A stretch of DNA of 64,000 nucleotides from Symsagittifera roscoffensis. Taxonomy: Eukaryota > Xenacoelomorpha > Acoela > Convolutidae. Under the pieces are notes generated by a model. It was not told the origin of the DNA. It made no database searches and saw only the letters and a program-made list of their open reading frames with translations. How positions within the stretch are numbered: position 1 is the first letter of the stretch; each line of letters begins with the position of its first letter. Made by a program: the position numbers and the translations under genes. This document shows, in pieces, positions 11,275 through 23,200 of the stretch. The stretch is taken from positions 57,864,312 to 57,928,311 of the forward strand of contig NC_087066.1 of NCBI RefSeq assembly GCF_963678635.1. Direction: 5' to 3'.

Positions 11275-13732
11275 CTAAGAGCTGGAGTTGGTGAGTTTGT
11301 ACTTGAGCACCCTGCATATGTTGTCCAGAGTGGTAGTCTGCTGTGTGACCATACCCTTAACCTGACTCAGAAGCACTTCTGTCACTGTGTGCAACACATA
11401 CTCCCTCTTCAAACTCAAGTACTGCTCCAGGCTCAATTCATCATACTCTGATTAACAAAACCATTCATACAATTTAGACTACATTTTTACAGCTCTCATC
11501 TTAATGTCTTGAAAAAACAAAAATCAATTTTTAGAATCGAATTAGTTCACACAGAGGCGAAACAGAGCTTCGCATCACTTGCGATACCTCAAAAATAGCT
11601 TCGCCAGCTAGGAGAGAGGAAAAAGGATGCAACTAAATCCAAAAAAAAACGGAAACATTTTCGAAGAAACCACAACCAAGAAAAATTTGCCAGGAGTGAT
11701 GCTCTATTTGCGGAAAACACGGCCAGAAACACAGTCGACGACCTTTAATGAAAATTCAAAAACTATCTTCGAATGAAAAAAATGTTGTTAAGGTAAACTT
11801 TGAATTATAAAATCTATTCTGAGGTTTTTGACGCTTAGCGCGATCCGAAGGAAAGCATACAAATTATGGTCCCCTGGAACGACCAAAAACTATGTTAGTA
11901 AGCCGATAAAATATAAGCGAAATCATTTAGGCTGAAGAATTATTTGAGCAAAAAAAGGAAAATACACGAAGTCAAGGTTAGTGAATTACAAATTGCAGGA
12001 ATAAATGAAAACATAAAAAGCAACTACAATGAAAATTGCATACAGCAAAAAATTCCAAGGTGTGGCAACTAAGTCGACTAAACATAAACAGCCAAAAAAC
12101 GAGACTAATTTTTTTTTTGAAATGGAATACTTCCCGTATAAAAAAAACAGGTCCTGGTCAGATTCGAACACAGGACCTTTGCCGTCCCAGACTAAGTGTG
12201 CGAGGAAATTTGAATTCATTATGAACCAAGATACCAGGTGATTCCAGTGATTCTGTTAAGCAAGCTGTTAACCCGAAAAAAGTCTAAATTCCGATTTGAT
12301 AACGCTAGCTAATAGCAAACGTAATGATATTCGCATAGTTATAATAGGCACAAAGCTATGATTTAGTAAGAATTCATATGTGCAAAATGAAAATATAGCC
12401 AACAGGCGGTTCAGAACTAGTAAACGAACGCAAGTAAACAAAAAAAAGATCAATAAGTAAAATTTGTATTTCACTGGAAAATCTGAATCTTAAATTCCAC
12501 TTTCGAAATTGAAAGTCGATCACGTTTTTCTTGATCTTCACACTTTAGCTGTTCGATGGGTGAGTTCGTCTTATTTAAAAAAAAATGAAATGAACTGAGC
12601 TGAAGAAATCAAAGGTCAAGCCGCGAAAATCAAATTTGAGCCCGAACAAATTTTGAAGACTTTTCTGAATTAATCATCACGACCTATATAAGAGTCCTTG
12701 TTTTTAGTGGTAAAGGAACGTTATAGGTGATTGTTTTTTCAGCAGATGAGTTCAATACTTTTTTCTAGTTAGTACGGGAAGGTTACATAAGATTTTTTTT
12801 TGCATAACATTAGTTTCGAAAAACAATCGTAATACTCAAGTCAGAAACTCAGCCAAATATTATATGACTTTGTACATTTAAAATTGAGTTCGGCTGGGGA
12901 AAAAAATTTAAAAAAGAATGAGCAAGTCGCGTGGCATCTCCTTATTATTCAAATTAAGATGTTAACCTGGCTGTCCCATTTGCACAAATGGACAAGATGG
13001 CATCCTCTTCTCGTGCTCCCTTCTCGGCTCGTCCTCCTTCTCCCACTCCAAATCCTTCCCGCAGAACACACACTTGGCAGAATCCTTCCCACTGTACACA
13101 AAGCCAGCACTGGCCAGTGCCTTTGCACTACACATATCCTGTCAATTATCAAAGCCACTCATCATCACTGAAACCCTTCTTTTCAGCTCCTTAGGATGTA
13201 ACAATAATAAATGTACTAATAAATGTAGCGAGCTTGCCAACAGAGGGTAGGACTTAATACGAAATTTAGAGCGGTTATCCGGCGACCTTAAACCGGACTG
13301 TTTTGTATTGGACTGTTTTTTTCCTCCATTACATGATTTTTGGGACTATTTTGTATTGGACTGTTTTGTATTGGACTGTTTTGTATATGCACCTAATTTT
13401 CATTTGTCTCTAATTAACTAATAAATGTAATATGTATTATTTTACCATGAACTTGTCAAAAGAACTCAACCATGGTAATTATAAAAACCATGCATCAGCT
13501 GCGCAAGAAGGCCACAAAAGTAGAAATTAAATATCTAGAAGAAAAATTGGACCAAATCGGGTGTCCTTGCAAAAATTGTCCTGGCTCATATCCTGGATCT
13601 GTTCATTTAATAACTTACCTTGTTGAAGCGCCATCGTTTGAAAGTTTTCACTCTGCCGGACGCTTCCAGCAAATCAGCTCCTTCTATCAGACTCTTTTCT
13701 CCATCGGCTACTTTCTTTTTAGTATTCCGCAT
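11275..13732 (-). CDS. BIRC5: survivin (BIR-domain chromosomal passenger protein), 3 exons
   Basis: Exons on the minus strand are 13619-13732 (phase 0), 12967-13138 (ends phase 1) and 11275-11447, with GTAAGT and GTTAAC donors and CAG acceptors. They encode 152 residues; vertebrate survivin has 142. The BIR domain spans about residues 24-90. It has the family's entry motif RVKTFKRW, an AGFVYSG turn, and the zinc site C-x2-C-x15-H-x6-C (CVFCGKD...EHEKRMPSC). The last exon starts with EYDELSLEQYLSLKRE, matching survivin's linker before its C-terminal helix, and continues as a ~50-residue helix. Survivin binds borealin and INCENP, brings Aurora B to centromeres and reads phosphorylated histone H3. 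There is one BIR and no RING or CARD, as expected. Intron 2 (~1.5 kb) contains repeats. The family assignment rests on motif recognition and is strong. Confidence 0.92.
11550..12335 (+). repeat. dispersed repeat family A, copy in survivin intron 2
   Basis: Head CACAGAGGCGAAACAGAGCTTCGC and CACTTGCGATACC; tail TTCCGATTTGATAACGCTAGC with AATAGCAAACGTAATGATATTC. Near 12145-12180 is AGGTCCTGGTCAGATTCGAA...ACAGGACCT, an 8-bp inverted pair around a TTCGAATC box-B-like core. A related segment lies at 6448-6478. This suggests a tRNA-derived module inside the family. Confidence 0.5.
12478..12700 (+). repeat. dispersed TATA-core repeat, copy 3
   Basis: Aligns by eye with 15597-15835 over ~220 bp (GAAAGTCGATCACGTTTTTC, CACTTTAGCTGTTCGATG, GAGCCCGAACAAATTTTGAAG). 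It ends in GACCTATATAAGAGT with the TATA block at 12684-12694. It lies in survivin intron 2, directly downstream of the family-A copy. Confidence 0.6.
13226..13390 (+). repeat. dispersed repeat with TTGGACTGTTTTGTA tandem tail
   Basis: The block GCGAGCTTGCCAACAGAGGG...TACGAAATTTAGAGC recurs at 21590-21660 as GCGAGCTTGCCAACAGAAGG...TACGAAATTTAAAGC. Here it is followed by four near-copies of a 15-mer of the type GTATTGGACTGTTTT. It lies in survivin intron 1 (13139-13618). Confidence 0.6.
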
Positions 13733-14549
13733 ACTACCTTGAACTTCTGCGGCAGAGTAATAACTACAAATTAAACTGAAAATATTAAACTATCAGCAGC
13801 AAAGTTTAATAAACATAGTCAACAGACGGTCGGATAAATAAACTGAAATGACGCAATCTTTTAGCTGATTTTTCCAACAGCTGCCACAATACGATTGCAA
13901 CTAAAATCCGAATGCTTAGTTAAATCTATCACATTGGAAATGAAACATCTGAATTTTGATCACACGGGCCGAAAATTTCATATTGAAAACCTCGCTCGAA
14001 GATGAATGTTTCGTCAACCGATAGATTTTGACCTCAAAACTTTACAGAGAGGCGGTACAAAAACACAGAAAACCGCTACGTAAAAAATAGATTCTGCATG
14101 AAAAATCTCGCCACCTGTTTCCTCGACTGAACACTCGATCTCGGATTTGGCAGGGTAGTTAGAAAAGTCTAAGTTTCCAAAAAACGGTCCCAAAAATAAA
14201 CAAATGTGACTTTTCCGTAGCCTTTAGCTTTTTTCTACCCAAATAAAGGCGTACCAGCTATCCAGTGAAAAATTCCGAAATCTGTTACTCCAATTGAACC
14301 ATTAATATTGAAATTGGTAGAGTGATTTTTTGAGAACAGTCGATTGAAGTTTCCAAAAAACAACAAAAAACTCAAATAAATTTGGTTTTTCAGAGAAACA
14401 AAACTAATTTTCTACAAAATGGGAAAGTAGCCGCTTGCACCGGTAGGATTCCCATTAGCTATTTTCTCGATTGAACCCTTACTTCAAGCTAAGAGGGTTC
14501 ATACAATTCAAACTACAATTTCACAGCTCTCATCTTAATGCCTTGAAAA

Positions 14550-15190
14550 TTCAAAAATCAATTTTTCATGCTTATCAGAATCGCCCTCCTCTACGCACTG
14601 TCCTTGCTATACAACATCTTTCAAATGCTTCGATTTGGTTTGTTATCGCACACGTGGAAACAATTCGTGAGGCTCACTAACTAATTATTTGCGCGTCAAG
14701 CCATCACTTGCTTTCGCAATTACTCAGAATAGAATGCTTCATTGCGGAGCTTATGAAAGTTCGGTACCATCACCCACTCTTTATAATATACACGTTCATG
14801 ACGCCCCTCCCCCACCAGTGTTAACCTCTTCTCATATGCGGACGACTTGCATCCTTTCTCCTGAAGCTCTGATATCGAGAAGCATCTTTCTTTTACTTCT
14901 GGGAAACTAAATTTTGCCTCTAAAGGATCAGTAACAATGTTAATTCCACAGCAAAGACTCATAGAGCACCCAAAAAAATTATTTTTAAAAAATTAGCCTC
15001 GCTGAGCAATTGCTGAGCGAAAGTCTCAAAACGTTAGGCGTAAATTTTGACCGAACTCTTGGTTTTGCAAATCACTGCAAACATTCGGCGCATTCTGCAA
15101 ATCACTGCGCAAGATATGATTCCTTCTCGAAGCCTTAGCATGTTACACCTGTGGCTAAACCAAATAAACTACTTCTAACTTAAAAAGCTT
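14550..15190 (+). pseudogene. decayed non-LTR (LINE) reverse transcriptase fragment
   Basis: Pieces in several frames recall the palm of a non-LTR reverse transcriptase. An SPTLYNIH-like segment (frame from 14689) lies where LINEs have a PQGS-x-LSP-x-LFN block. It is followed in another frame by SYADDLHPFS (near 14833), the A/Y-x-D-D catalytic block. Downstream, near 15030, is KTLGVNFDRTLGFANH, like the segment after the palm. Frames are broken by stops and indels, so it is dead. The clade could not be assigned. Confidence 0.6.
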
Positions 15191-15596
15191 GAAAACTTAA
15201 GACACAGAAATGATTTCGTTTGATAGTTCTACACGAAAAAAAAAACTTTAAAATGTACATAACGAAAACTCGAGATAACTTGATCTCTAATAAAAAAACC
15301 ACTAATTCTTCGAGTGGCAAGAAGTTTGGTAACTAGCAACGGTTACCAAAAGAAATGAAATAAATTTCCTGAAAAACTGATCACCGGTTTGAAAGATTGA
15401 ATGAGAAAATAATACTGAACTTCAGAGCTTTGTGAACTTGACAAAAACTTTTAAAAACTAAGTAAAAGCATAAAATAATAAGGTTAACCGGTTGTCAATC
15501 AAGCCAAAAAAAGACAAACTAAAAAAACGAAAATTTAACAAATCGAGTGGTAAAATTACAACCAACGTTAAAAATTAACCATCGAGTGGTAAAAAT

Positions 15597-15835
15597 TAAA
15601 TTTGGCTCTCGAAACTAGAAGTCGATCACGTTTTTCATGACCTTTACACTTTAGCTGTACGATAAATGAGTTTGCCTTCCTTTTAACGAAATAAATTGAG
15701 CTAAGAAATCATAAGTCAAACAGCGAAAAAGTGAATTTGAGCCTGAACAAATTTTCAAACTCTTCTTGACTAAAAGAAAAAATCATCGCCATCTATATAA
15801 GAGTATGCATTACGTTCATCGACTCTTAATGAACT
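15597..15835 (+). repeat. dispersed TATA-core repeat, best copy
   Basis: About 240 bp ending in ATCTATATAAGAGTATGCAT and then TACGTTCATCGACTCT. The TATA block is at 15793-15803. Conserved upstream blocks are AGTCGATCACGTTTTTCATG, CACTTTAGCTGTACGAT and GAGCCTGAACAAATTTT. Confidence 0.6.
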
Positions 15836-16079
15836 TTTTCTTTAAGCGCTCAAACTGGATTTGGGCAGCACGTGTAATTGAGAAAACAATATGACAAAAC
15901 ACCTCGTCAACAAACTCCTTCCTAGAGTAGGCAAAGTTTCAACGAACTCAAGGAAAACGATTACAAAAAACTAGCGTTTAACGCACCTCCGGTGCTTCGA
16001 AATTTTTCGACAACTCATGAAAAACCGCATATAATGCAAACAACATCTGCAAACTTTTAGTGTGCTCTGACAATTACAG

Positions 16080-16990
16080 GGTTGGTAATTTCGAACATTT
16101 TAATTTTTTTAAAATTCCCATTTTAAAAGCGTCATCTCGAAAACTTAATGGGCCTCTGGAGAAATTTGGAGGCCAGATTTGCAACCACTGAGAGCACCCT
16201 ACTATAGGGTTAGGAATTCAAAAATTTGTGAATTTTTTTAAACCCAAGTTTCACGAAAAAAATTTAAAAAACTTCTTATCTCGGAAACTAAAAGGATTTG
16301 AGCATTCTTATTTTAAAGGTAAGATTTGAGACGCCAGGTGTACGCTGACAAAAAGTTTGTATCTTAATCGAGTTAGTAGTTTCAAATTTTCGAAAAAAAT
16401 TTCAAAAAAACGTCACATTTCGAAAACTAAAAGCATTTGAGCAGTCGCATTTAGCAGTCGCATGTGTCAAGATTTCCAACTCTTAACAGTACCCTGACAA
16501 CACCGGACTATAGCGTTGGGAATTTCAAAATTTGAAAAATAATTAATTAAAACTTTCGGAAAAATTTTGAAAAAATAACAAAAAACGTCATATCTCGAAA
16601 ACTACAAGGTTTTGAGCAGTCATATTTGGAGGCAAGATCCGCAATGATTGATAGTACTCTGACAGTACCCATCTACAGGGTTGGGAGTTTCAGTTTTTTT
16701 TAAATATTAATAATATAAGTTTTTTGAAAATTTTTAAAATCACAAAAAACGTCATATCTCGAAAACTACAAGGATTTGAGCAGTCATATTTGGAGGCAAG
16801 ACTCGCAATCTTTGACAGTACTCTGACAATACCCAACTACAGGGTTGAGAACTTCAAGTTTTGTAAATTATTGTTATTTGAAATTTCTGAAAAGTTTTGA
16901 AAAAATCTCAAAAATCGTCTTATCTCGTTAACTAAAATGATTCAGGCATGCAAAATTGGAGGCCAAATTCGCAACCCCTAATTCGATATT
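16080..16990 (+). repeat. tandem repeat, six units of about 140-175 bp
   Basis: The anchor block CGTCATATCTCGAAAACTA (with variants) begins at about 16131, 16272, 16411, 16586, 16750 and 16915, so periods run from about 139 to 175 bp. Each unit also carries GATTTGAGCAGTC, TTTGGAGGCAAGA and ACAGTACTCTGACAATAC blocks. Units diverge and differ by short A/T-run indels, so the array is not freshly amplified. Confidence 0.8.
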
Positions 16991-17964
16991 GGGCTGCTTA
17001 AATTAAACTCCAATGCGTAAAATAACCGCTAAAATCAAATTGGAAAATCGAAAAAAATTCTTAACCATTGCAATATACGAGATGCAAAGCTTAAACATGC
17101 AAAAATAATACGTTGAAAAAGCTTGAACATGGCGAGATAGTGAAGCCCGCATTTAAATATATAATAGATTGGCTTATTAGGTTTCCGAGAAAAATTACAA
17201 AATACCTATATTACACATAAAACTAATCCAAAAAAAAACAAGAATATCCGTTTACTGGGCAGGTAGCACAGAATGTTCTAACCATAATCTTACAAAAAAA
17301 ATGAGTTTCTTTTTCAAATTAGTGTCGTTTTTTCCTGAGTGGTGTGGTAGTAATATCTAACAAAACATAGAAATTAGGTATATTCGACAGTAACAGACAA
17401 ATAGGCCAACTGAAAAACAGTTTTTGTTGAAAAAAAAGTTAGAAAACAAAAAACGAACCGTTGAAACAAATTTTAAAAAAAAATTGTACTTTTTGAGTCC
17501 CAAAATGACGCTTAAAACTTCGAAAACTAACTTTACCAGAGTAAAAACTAATTTTTCACTGCTTAAATTAAGCTGAAACTAGCTAAATTTAGCCTGCACG
17601 CTCACCTTATTTGCTCAAAATTAGACCGAAAACTTCAAACCTGTTTTTCTCGCCACTGAGAACATGTTTCAAATTTTTTTATAAGTAATTCGAATTCAGA
17701 CTTAAAGGACTTCAATATGTTTAAGTTGACCCATTCCATGTTTAATTGTGGTACATGCGTTTGCATGGAAAACCAAAAGAAAAATTTAAAACACACCCGA
17801 ATACAAAGTTTCTCCCCATTTTCTATGGTCGGAACAAAAAATACACGCACCGCCTAAATAGTATCCACGAGTGCCATATATGTACCGAATGCGAGGTGGT
17901 ATACACAATTCGGAAACTAAACCGGGAGCATACTCGACAACCATAAAGCCGGAAAAACATAAGC

Positions 17965-19150
17965 AAAAATCGGGAGGAAATCTTAGTACCCGATTGCAAG
18001 ACCCTGACTTATCGCAAAAAAAATGATAATTGCTGATTTTTTTTTGAACAGAGACGAAGCTGCGCTACACACTTGCGATACAAAATAAGAAAGCCACTAA
18101 GTCAGAAACAAGAAAAAAAATCAAAAATATGAAGATCTATTACAACAAATCAGGCTAGTTTTGAAACAAAAACATGTTGTGAATAAGCATAAGAAGAAAA
18201 TTTTCCAAGCGGTAACAAATCCGAAAAAACTACGCCGAAACACTTGAAGCCGAAAAAAAAATCAAGACTTAGGACTTATATAAAAAGATAAAAAGTCCCA
18301 CTCACCCTCAAAACACACACACAAAGCTTTATCTGATCGTCAAATGAAACAATATGAGGCCACTAAGCCGGATAAAATATAGGCCGAAACCTATTAAACC
18401 GAAAAAAAAAACAAAAAAAAATTAAGACTAAGAAAAAAGTTATTAAGTCCACCTCAACCTCAAAACTTAAGCACACACACATACAAACCTTTTTAACTCG
18501 TCAAAAAACACAATATGAGGCGACTAAGCCGATTTAATATAGGTTGAAACCTATCAGGCTGAAAAAAGGGAAAAAAGCCAAAAAAAATATTTTCGCCTTG
18601 AAAAATTATAATTTCCATTAAGATTTTAGCATTTTGTGCAATCCACGAGGGCGGGGTCCATAAAAACAATGTTTTTCTTGAAACTACTCAAAATTAGGTC
18701 ACTAAGCTGACACAACAAAAGCCGACATCATTTGGGCAGAATAAAGTTGTTAAGCGAAAAAAAAAACAAATATACGGAGTCAAGGTTAATTATAATTAAA
18801 GTTCAAACAGCCAAAGTTAATGCAAACAATGAAAGCCACTACGATTTAACTTGCTTGCAGTAAACAAACAATTCTACGATGTGGCAATTAAGCCGACAAG
18901 TGTTCCGGAGACGCAGAGAAAATTGAATATTTAATGAACTGAACCTAAACTTATCATTTCTAATTTTGACCATTCCGTGAACAAGTTATTTACGGGGAAA
19001 AACTAATACCCGATTGCAATACCCTTGCTCGTCACAAGAGTGACAAAACAAAAAAAAGTCTCGAAAGATCATATTTGAGAGTGAGCAAATTTGAAGACTT
19101 TCCTGAAAAAAAAACCCTTTATAAGTGTCTTCACGTTCATTAACACTTAG
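17965..19150 (+). repeat. dispersed repeat family A, long copy 2, with TATA-core segment
   Basis: A tail-type block (TACCCGATTGCAAGACCCTG) at 17984 precedes a full copy. Its head AACAGAGACGAAGCTGCGC is at 18048 and its tail TACCCGATTGCAATACCCTTGC at 19008. The internal tandem pair is present as CACTCACCCTCAAAACAC...CAATATGAGGCCACTAAGCC and CACCTCAACCTCAAAAC...CAATATGAGGCGACTAAGCC. A decayed TATA segment (CCCTTTATAAGTGTCTTCACG) follows at about 19117. Copies therefore seem to sit tail-to-head here. Confidence 0.6.
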
Positions 19151-20263
19151 AAAACTCTAAAAACGGAGATCAAATTATCTAACGGAGACAAACAGAAAAA
19201 AAAATCGCAACTTTGTTTTTGTACAGCGAGGATTGATCTCAGCTCTGACAATGAACATGAATAAAGCTTCAAAAGAATCAGCTGTCAAGACTCGAAAGTG
19301 GAAAAAATGACGTGAAAACATCGCCTTTCACCGAAACAAGCACAAGCTATTTGAAACGTTTTAGCTGAATTTTTTCTCTGAAAAATGGTTTGTAGCATCA
19401 TTTATTACATTTTGTTTAATAGCAATTTATTTCCAGTATTGAAATATAATTTACACAATAATATGCATTAGGTTAGTTCTTTCACATTTAAGCAATAAAT
19501 GACAAGCAATCTATTCTACAAAATTAACAGGCTTTTTTTCATTACAGCCCTCCTCAGCCTAGCAAAAAAACATAGCCCAGTCACACTGATTTTTCAGTTA
19601 AAGTGTTTCATTTGGGGGAAGGGACTATAATTGAGAAGACCTGATTACTTTTATACAACTTTAAAATTGAGATGATTTCACAAGGAAGCTTAATTCTAAG
19701 TCAATCTAATTGACATCACACAACACAGCAAAGACTAATCGCACAAAGCCACTGATGAAATAATAATAAAGAATGTAAAATCCTGTTAGAGAAAAAAAAA
19801 CGAAGCACACTTCAGAGAATATTGATTACGTGAAATCTTACATTTGGTCACATTGTGCAATTCATTTTATCATCATTAAATTCTATTTTAAGCCAATGAA
19901 TAGAACATGCATCAAAGCATGCGAAAGAAAAATATAGATAGTTTCGATGATTGAACACAATTAAACATCTATTTTGAAGAAACAACTCCAAAAAAGCTCA
20001 TGCGTCATCTAGACTTAGTAACATATATATTGTACAACGCAAAAAAAGAATTGAAAGCTTTCAGGTCCAATTTCCTAGATCGTTGAAAAGTATTTTGAAT
20101 TCGAAGGTAGAAATTTAATTTTAAATGTTCAAACACATTTAACGCGGTGTACAATAAATTTGTTAACAACCATCTGTTTCATTTAATCATTAATTGTAGA
20201 AGTAGAATAGGATGAGATTCAGTCATTTACAGGCCATTTTGGTCCGTTTGTGTATGTTCAAGT

Positions 20264-23200
20264 CTATCTGGGGTGTCCCCCACACAGAGCTACTAGAGCC
20301 TTCCTGTAGTCCCCACTGACGTCCTCCTCAATCCATTTCTCAAGGGGCTTCCTATATCTTTGCTGGAAGCACTGCTTCACCTGAAGAACAAACACACAAT
20401 ACCATTAACTGATACTAAGTAAGCAATCCAACACGAACACAAGCGCACAGAATTCATTTAAAAACAGAATGATATCAACCGCACTATCAAGTACAAAAAT
20501 TATGGAGTTTTGTATGTATTTGGATTTACAGAACCGCGTATTCATACTCGTCAGTAAGCAGACAAAAACTATTTTAACCGATCTGAGTCGAGATGAAAAA
20601 GCGGTTTTACGAAATACATAATTATCAGGCCCCGGATTTTAGTTAAGTAAAAAACACCATTTTATTTAACTAAATACTTCCTTAAGAACATCGAATTTGG
20701 TGAGAAAAAAACGATTAAAACTCGCGTTTTTACAAAACTTTGATGCAGTAACAGCAACAAAAATCATTTTCAACAAATTTTCTGTTAAAAAATGTAGCGA
20801 GTCGGAAAGAAAACCCGTACATTTCATTAGTGGCAGCATTTACCGGGAAAATTTCAAATTTTCAGTTCTGTAATTTACAGCATTTAACCAACACCCCACC
20901 ATGTAATCACAGGCCTATGTAAAGATATCAACGTTGGCGTATAAGTTTTGAAAGTCTGTCGGTTTTCTGGAGAAATTCAACAGAAATAGTTGAAATAAAG
21001 CGGATTTGGTGAACTCCCATGGGCCAGCACAATAGTGCCGAAAATCAAAATCTTGTTCAACAGAGCAAAAAATTATTTTGAATACTGTTTTTACTCATCT
21101 CAAATCACACTGACAAGTAACTATATACAAATTGAGTCAAGTTGAAAAGACGAAAATGGGCTTTTTAATTGACGCCGTTTGATAAACAAACAAAAATTTT
21201 CCAAGAGCGGCGTCCTAAAAATTTTACGAACAAACAATGAACCCAGCAAATTATCAAGTTTTCTTCTCGGTTTCGCTACAAAACAAAGGTTTTCACACAA
21301 AACTGCTAACAAATCAGTTTGAAACTTTAAGATATCAATATTTTTCGGCAACGGAACATATTTTCAATTTCAGCGCTGTTGTAATTAGGCACTGTTGAAC
21401 GCCCTCATAGGTCGCAACATTCATAGCACCGAAAATTAAAAAAATCAGTCGCATGTGTCCCAAAATCTATCTTCGTGAATTCTGATTGGTTGAAATTTGC
21501 GCCAATAAACATGGACTGATTGTTTAGCGTTCAAGCAGCATAAACTCAAGCTGCAGAATAGCGACCACCGCAGTTGCGCCAACATGTTGCGAGCTTGCCA
21601 ACAGAAGGTAGGATTTTATACGAAATTTAAAGCAGGTTATCTTTAAGCCGGCAGCTTTAAACCGAGACTCGGCTAAATTAGTTTTTGACAAATTGAAAAG
21701 ATTTGGGACTTATTCGACTGTTTTTATTTTGGTATCTATGAGACTGCTTTTCTTTTTGGGATCTATGAATACACACCGCACATCTCTTCGATTAGCTCAT
21801 TTCCTCTATTTTCTCGGAAATAGTTAGTTGACAGAGATAAATAAGTTTTTATAACTAAAAATCGTGGCCTCTGATGATAATTACTAACTTCTTCCTTGTC
21901 TCGATTCTGATTGGTTAATGTAGTATTAGTCTATTTACTGACGAGCATGAATACGCGGTTGTCTAAATACTGCTACATAACCAAAAACTATCAAGCAGAA
22001 TGAGAACGAACTTAATAACAAGGTCAATGAAATAACTTAAAAATACATCAGAAAATCGAAATTTCAAGTTGCACGAGATCAATTTGATTGCAGTTCTTGA
22101 TAACATTTGACAATAACGACTCTGTGACGTACTTAGAGTGGCGTGACACGGAGCCGAAAACCCGAAAAAAATTCAATCCCGGATAACAGAAAAGTAAATT
22201 TGTTCCGGATAGCCGAAGAATAAATTTGTTCCCGGATGGTCAAAAATTAAATTCATTCCTGGATAGCCGAAAAATAAATCCGTTCCGGGATAGCCGAAAA
22301 ATAAATTTGTCGAATTTTTTTTGTTACCTTGGATAGCTTTTGAGGATCAACCGTACAGTGCCCCTCCCCCCAAATCGATTTAGGGGTACAAGTAGAAATA
22401 ATAGATTTTTCATAAGCTAACTTTGAGTATAGCCAAGATTCGTTCAAAATTAACAGCATATTTTAAACAGAATTAATTTTCAGAATTAATACATGCTTGG
22501 GGAGGGCATTCTAGGGTAGCTCACTTAAGGGGGGAATTGTACGGTTGATCCGCCGTTGAATATTTAAATAACCATATTACAGATTACAAATATACTATAT
22601 AACCGACAAATACAAATCCACAGTTTTTTCTCATTGTTTTCTTACTTAGGGTACCCTCTCCCTCAACTTACCCTTCCCACTTAGTCCCCCTTACACGCAT
22701 TGCCTCCTCCCCCATCTCCTTATATCCCTACAGGGGGTAATTTCAGAGGTGTTGAGGCTTGGGGGAGTGTAGTTGGAGGGGAGGGCGGGGTGTATGGGAT
22801 TGGTTGCTTAAGTGCGGTGTGGTCTCAAAGTGTACTTATAGTCGATTATTATGACAATATTTTTGACCACGAAAATCGATTACTATCCATGGAAAAAATA
22901 AAGTTCGAAAAAGTCTTACGCTAAAATAGCCGAGTTTTTGTTAGCTAACAGGCTGCAAAATTTGAGGCATTTTTTGTTCAATCAAAATCAGTCTCAATTT
23001 AGTTACAAATTTGCTCTTTTTTAATTTAATTAAAACCGAAGGTATTTAGTTTTTTCGACTATCCTATCCGGAATGCGGCTCCGTGGGTACTCGTCGTACT
23101 TAGTTGCATAACAAACACGACATCGCCAAATAAACAGAAATCAAACTACCGTTGGCACATGATAGAAAAAAAACAGTGATTGAAGAACACTCACCTGTAC

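Larger units (their letters stand above)
13733..20263. other. intergenic region between survivin and annexin
   Basis: No host exon was recognised. The region contains a decayed LINE fragment (14550-15190), a TATA-core repeat (15597-15835), a six-unit tandem repeat (16080-16990) and a long family-A repeat with its TATA-core partner (17965-19150). The 3' untranslated region of the annexin gene probably occupies part of 19400-20263. Confidence 0.5.
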
